A DNA stretch of 64,000 nucleotides from Nymphaea colorata (Eukaryota > Streptophyta > Magnoliopsida > Nymphaeales > Nymphaeaceae), in NCBI RefSeq assembly GCF_008831285.2, contig NC_045139.1, positions 3,570,704 to 3,634,703 of the forward strand, given 5' to 3'. Numbering within the stretch: position 1 is the first letter of the stretch; the number at the start of each line of letters is the position of its first letter. The notes beneath the pieces were generated by a model. It searched no databases. It worked only from the letters and a program-made list of their open reading frames with translations, and was not told where the DNA came from. This document shows, in pieces, positions 59,785 to 64,000 of this stretch. The translations under genes were made by a program, and so were the position numbers.

Positions 59785-61203
59785 ATGGGGAAAAATAACA
59801 GGGAGAGGAAGGCGACGAGGCAGGGGAGAAAAGGAATTAAGAGGGAGAAGCAGAGCGTCGGTACCGGTGAAAAAAGCATCATCGAATCCAGCCAGATGAC
59901 TGGTCACTCGGATTCTATTTGGCTTCCCATGGAAATAGTGACGGAGATCCTTTCTCGCCTTCGGCCGGAGCCATTGTTGAGGTTTAGGTCCGTCTGCAAG
60001 TCATGGCGTGATCTTATCGACAGCCACGACTTCATCCACAATCTGCACCTTCCTCGCGCCAGGGCCGCATCTCCCACGAACCTCCTGTACCAACGGATGA
60101 ACGACCTGTTCTGCTTTGATTACGAGTCCCCTGCCTCCACCTCCAGGAAGATCCGCCTTCCTTTCCCAACCGGCCATCGCGACGTCTCATTAACCTCCTG
60201 TCGCGATGGCTTGCTCTGCTTGTCACGGCTGAATCTGAGGACGGGCGTTTATTCCTTTAATGTCGTCAATCCAATCACCGGAAAGGGTGTGCACCTCCCT
60301 CAAACGGGTTGTAGGTCTGCCCTTCATACCTGCCAGCTCCTATGGTGTCCTGATCATGAAAGCGTTGGAGGAGGAGGTGGGGTTTACAAGGTTCTCTTCG
60401 TCTACAGGGAGACGGAGGGCGGAGTCCGCTCTCTTGTCTGTACGCTTCACCGGATGGACCTGACCTGGCGACGTATTCCTAACTCTTTTACAACTTGGGA
60501 CAATGACTACGGGGAGTTGAAGGAGTCTCCATGCGTCAATGGAGCTGTTCACCGCGTCCACAGCTACCTTCGCGAGGATTTGGAATGCGGCATTGCCGCC
60601 TTCGATATCCACCAAGAGAGATTTACAGAAATTGGGTTCCCTCCGGACTGTTGCTCCCCAGAAAAGAAGTGTTGGAGTGTCTCCGGCTATTTACGCCATG
60701 TGCCGAGAGTGGCGGAGCTGAGAGGGCTCCTTGCTTTGTTCCACATGGATGGTTCTGGCACTTTCATGGAGACATGGTTGCTGACTGATTATTATGGTGG
60801 CGTTTGGACCAAAGATCACACCATCTGCCTTACGGTACTGTACAAGGAGCTTCATTTGGACATGAGAAACAGAGGCCCGAAAGAGAGTCTCCATGTCTAC
60901 CCTGTGGTCAAGTTCAGCGACAAAGAACTGGTAATGAGGATTTATGCTCCTGTACCACCGCCGCCGCCGTCGTCGTCATCGTGTTGCTGTTCAAGCGCGG
61001 GTTGCTGTTCAAGCGCGAGATTCTTTACCTATGAGTTCTTCTCTTATGACCCTGTGCTAAAGAATACGTCCATTCTAAGCGGAATATTGGACATTAATGG
61101 TCTTTACGTAGAGAGCCTGGTTTCCCCTTGCGAAACGACGACGACGACGACGACGAAGGAGAATAAAAAGAAGAAGAAGAAGAAGAAGAAGAAAAGGTAT
61201 TAA
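59785..61203 (+). CDS. F-box protein, right copy
   Basis: Intronless, 472 residues, ATG at 59785, inverted paralog of 10714-12132. The F-box at residues about 46-90 is intact (LPMEIVTEILSRLRPE, with R60 instead of proline). After residue 60 I count four amino-acid differences: D130H, then near residue 304 R to K and A to V, and near residue 430 T to S. In residues 1-60 there are 15. The threonine and lysine tracts at the C-terminus are the same length as in the left copy. Both copies have full-length open frames, so both could work as SCF substrate adaptors. Their upstream regions differ: this one carries the four-unit 44-bp repeat, so expression may differ. Confidence 0.9.
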   Translation: MGKNNRERKATRQGRKGIKREKQSVGTGEKSIIESSQMTGHSDSIWLPMEIVTEILSRLRPEPLLRFRSVCKSWRDLIDSHDFIHNLHLPRARAASPTNLLYQRMNDLFCFDYESPASTSRKIRLPFPTGHRDVSLTSCRDGLLCLSRLNLRTGVYSFNVVNPITGKGVHLPQTGCRSALHTCQLLWCPDHESVGGGGGVYKVLFVYRETEGGVRSLVCTLHRMDLTWRRIPNSFTTWDNDYGELKESPCVNGAVHRVHSYLREDLECGIAAFDIHQERFTEIGFPPDCCSPEKKCWSVSGYLRHVPRVAELRGLLALFHMDGSGTFMETWLLTDYYGGVWTKDHTICLTVLYKELHLDMRNRGPKESLHVYPVVKFSDKELVMRIYAPVPPPPPSSSSCCCSSAGCCSSARFFTYEFFSYDPVLKNTSILSGILDINGLYVESLVSPCETTTTTTTKENKKKKKKKKKKRY

Positions 61204-64000
61204 GTTGTTCGTTTTTTTAGTGTAATTAGTGACTAACCTCGGTTTAGATTTGTCGCTTCTTTTGTGCTAATTAAAGCTGGTTTTGGTGGTTTTGCTTCTG
61301 CAGATGGATAATGGAAAACGGATGCATCGCTTCTCATCAGCATTGATACATACAAATAGTGTTCTCCTTTACACTTTTTTTTTTTATTATTAATGTTGTC
61401 GCTTTATACATCTAATTCTTAAAAGAAGAAACTTGAATTCATTTCTCAAAACTTTGTTAAGCTTAGTAATGAATTAATGTTATTTGGTTCATGGCTCACC
61501 CGTTTGTTGATATATTTTCTTTTTAGTTCTGCCTTCACATGACTCATTGTCACCCTTTTGATAATACATTTTCTTTTTATTGGGTGTAGATGTTAAGAGC
61601 TCGAACAAGGAGTTCAAAAGTGCAATATACAAGTTGAATCAATATTAATGCTTAAATATCTGAGTATAAAACTAGTTAACGTTGGTAGCTCTATTCCTCC
61701 TTCCTCATCTATCTCGTTAAATCTCTTTTCTTACAAGAGCCAAACCCTCGGCGGAATTGCAACTGTTTAAAATGGTATAAAACATTAGGGTTTAATTTCC
61801 AGAATATATATCTTGAATTCAGCTTTGTCACCAGATAATAATCTAATCAACGGATCATAATGAAATCAAATGTGCCCTTTATCGTATCTTTTTCTTATCG
61901 GATATTCATGTACTCGGAGAAAAGTCTTATACCATATCTCATTTTAAATCCAAAACATTCAAATTCTTAATACGACTTTTACATTCATATTTGAATCTGA
62001 ATTCAACTTGTAAATGCTCAACCAAATCTAAACCACGTTATGGTATATATGTTAGTGATTGATTTTCAAAATGTACAAATATTGGAGAACAAGTCTAAAA
62101 CCAAATGTGAGTATGATTGGGTGTCATTTTTTAAGTCCAATTCAAATTTCTGAATCGAATATTAAATTTTTTTCCATACCCCATATTTTTAAAGTATACA
62201 ATTCTGTCAGGTGTCCGAACGGAATCAAATCCATTGGCATCCTCACTAGTTTTGAATGGAAGCTGTGGTTCTTCTAGGAATACATATACTATTGCATGCC
62301 ATTATTTTCTTTTTTCATATTTGCTCTCTCTATAATTCATTAGCCAACACGATCACTTCATGAACTTTTGCTTTCAACATAAGTTTGCAGTATTTTGGAT
62401 TGATCTGTGCAGTATTATAATGCCGCACAGAAGAAGTTGGTTGTGCATCTAAAAATTGGAATCGAGTTCAGATGTGAAATTAGAAGTCAGACTTAGACCG
62501 GATTCAAATGGTAGATTTTACAATCGGATATGCATACTACATATATTTTTCTTTATTCTTATTTGAATCTGAATTTAAAGGAAATACGTAAGCATCCTTT
62601 TCATTTTCACAAAATTATATAATTTGAGCACATTTTGTATGCACAATTCTGTAGAACCCTATTTGGTGTCTATCAGAGAACTGACTATACTGTACACTAC
62701 CTAATGAATCAATCATTCTGTTCAGAAAACGGATTAGAGCCTTTGAATCTACACAAAAATAACGGAAGCAACCATCACAAGGGTGACCAATCAGGGGCTG
62801 AGCCAAGTGTGGGCAGTTGCCCACACAGATTCACAGAAAATGGTTATTCCCATATGCCCACACAGATTAAAAAAAATTGGTTATTCCCATATTGATTCCC
62901 AAGAGGAGAGTCCTTTTGTTGGTTTACTTGTTTAGTATTGCTGCCCATCAGAAATTTCTAGCTCCGCACTTGTGGCCAATAAGGCGACTAATCACAATTG
63001 ATTTACAATCTAGACCTAAGGTCTGGATTTTTTTTTTGTTCGTTTGTTTGGTTGGACCCTATTTTGTATCTATATTGTAAAGATCCATGAAGTACCATTC
63101 ATATCTATGTAATTGGATCTAGATAGATCCAGATTTATGTAATTAAATCTAGATCCGTATTTCCTATCTCCACAAAAAAGGGTCCTAGGATTGATTTTGT
63201 AACAAAGTTGTGGTTATGGGATATCAAATCACTTGTTTAGTTGTCTCAGTTGTATGTTGTTTATTTCTCAGTTAATTTTCAATACTTGCTTTTAGCCTCT
63301 GGTTCACTTCATTTGGTCATGTTTCAAATTACCCCATAAGTTTGATATCCAAGGTCCGTTGAATTACACTATGGATCCTTTTTGAGTGAGTAGGAAGAGT
63401 ATTTTATCTTACTACTCAACTGAGAGCCAAAGCCCGCCACACCTTTCCATCATCCCCATAAGGTACCAGGCCTACTTTTGGTGCCTCTAGATAATGTCTC
63501 CCCTATGTTTCAACTTACATTACGAGTCCTTTAAAATATACCAACTTGAGAGTATATTGATCATGGTCAAGTTCTATCTCACCAGTCCTCTCTCTCGACC
63601 GATATGATATTTTTCTTACTAAGAACATGATTTAGTTCATCCTCCTTCATATAAAGGCGTTGAAAACTGAAAATAATGATGCAAATAACTACATGACAAT
63701 ATTAACCTCAAGTAAGAATCAGGTTGTGCTAAGTGCACAAATTAAAGAAAGTGGATTTAATCTAATAAGGTCTGTCAACCATAATCTTGTTTAGTCTTAG
63801 TGGCCTCAATCCTAAGAGTGTATTTGTTTCATTGCAGATCTCAAAGATCCATAGAATCTCATCCATGAATTTAAGATCAGACTCACCCCGTCACTCCATC
63901 TGACATTAAAGCCATGGATTTTAAAACGTAACGTTGATTAAACATTACAGAGTTTAAACTAAGGATCTTGAGAAGCACATCTTTTAATGCAGCATTATAT
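61204..64000. other. Outer right arm, no additional gene
   Basis: 3' flank of the F-box gene and repeat-derived DNA, including the inverted copies of the repeat at 9320-9900 (about 62020-62600) and of the MITE. Open frames here are identical in both arms because the DNA is, but none has a recognisable domain. Confidence 0.6.
62792..62972. mobile_element. hAT-like MITE, right-arm copy
   Basis: Inverted counterpart of 8946-9126, with the same 8-bp flanks (TGACCAAT and TGGCCAAT on this strand). Confidence 0.8.

Larger units (their letters stand above)
58230..64000. repeat. Right arm of the large inverted duplication, cut by the window end
   Basis: Reverse complement of 7918-13415. The last 40 bases still match the left arm, so the duplication continues beyond the window. 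The inner portion (58230-59700) aligns with indels; the outer portion is close to identical in long tracts. Confidence 0.93.

Overview
This is nuclear DNA from a flowering plant; I cannot name the species. The evidence is spliced genes with GT-AG introns, a plant-type phosphatidate phosphatase family, a large plant F-box protein, AT-rich intergenic DNA with long (TA)n and (GA)n microsatellites, and many short non-autonomous transposons. I see no long reverse transcriptase or transposase ORF, no rRNA or tRNA gene, and no organellar block.

Layout. 1-7.9 kb is intergenic, with microsatellites, short tandem repeats and one hAT-like MITE. 7.9-13.4 kb is the left arm of a large inverted duplication and carries an intronless F-box gene on the minus strand. 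13.4-26.2 kb is repeat-rich: a small multi-pass membrane protein gene (17.1-17.6 kb, minus strand), two GC-rich tandem-repeat blocks, and several locally duplicated, MITE-studded segments. 26.2-33.5 kb and 34.6-40.9 kb are a direct tandem duplication, each unit with one complete lipid phosphate phosphatase gene (copies A and B, plus strand). 40.9-45.8 kb is mostly intergenic. 45.8-50.15 kb holds a seven- or eight-exon gene for a P-loop protein with an acidic N-terminus and a C-terminal membrane anchor. 52.7-56.5 kb holds a third, older lipid phosphate phosphatase (copy C). From about 58.2 kb to the window end is the right arm of the inverted duplication, with the second F-box copy on the plus strand; this arm runs past the window edge.

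The three phosphatases share the same coding-exon lengths up to the last exon, so they descend from one gene by an older duplication (C versus the A/B ancestor) and a recent one (A versus B). MITE and SINE insertions found in only one of A and B date to after the recent duplication. Each F-box gene is transcribed away from the 45-kb spacer. Similarity between the two arms is patchy, which suggests partial sequence homogenisation (gene conversion). The phosphatases probably act in phosphatidic acid signalling and lipid turnover at membranes, and the F-box pair as substrate adaptors of SCF ubiquitin ligases. I see no sign that the different gene families form one pathway.
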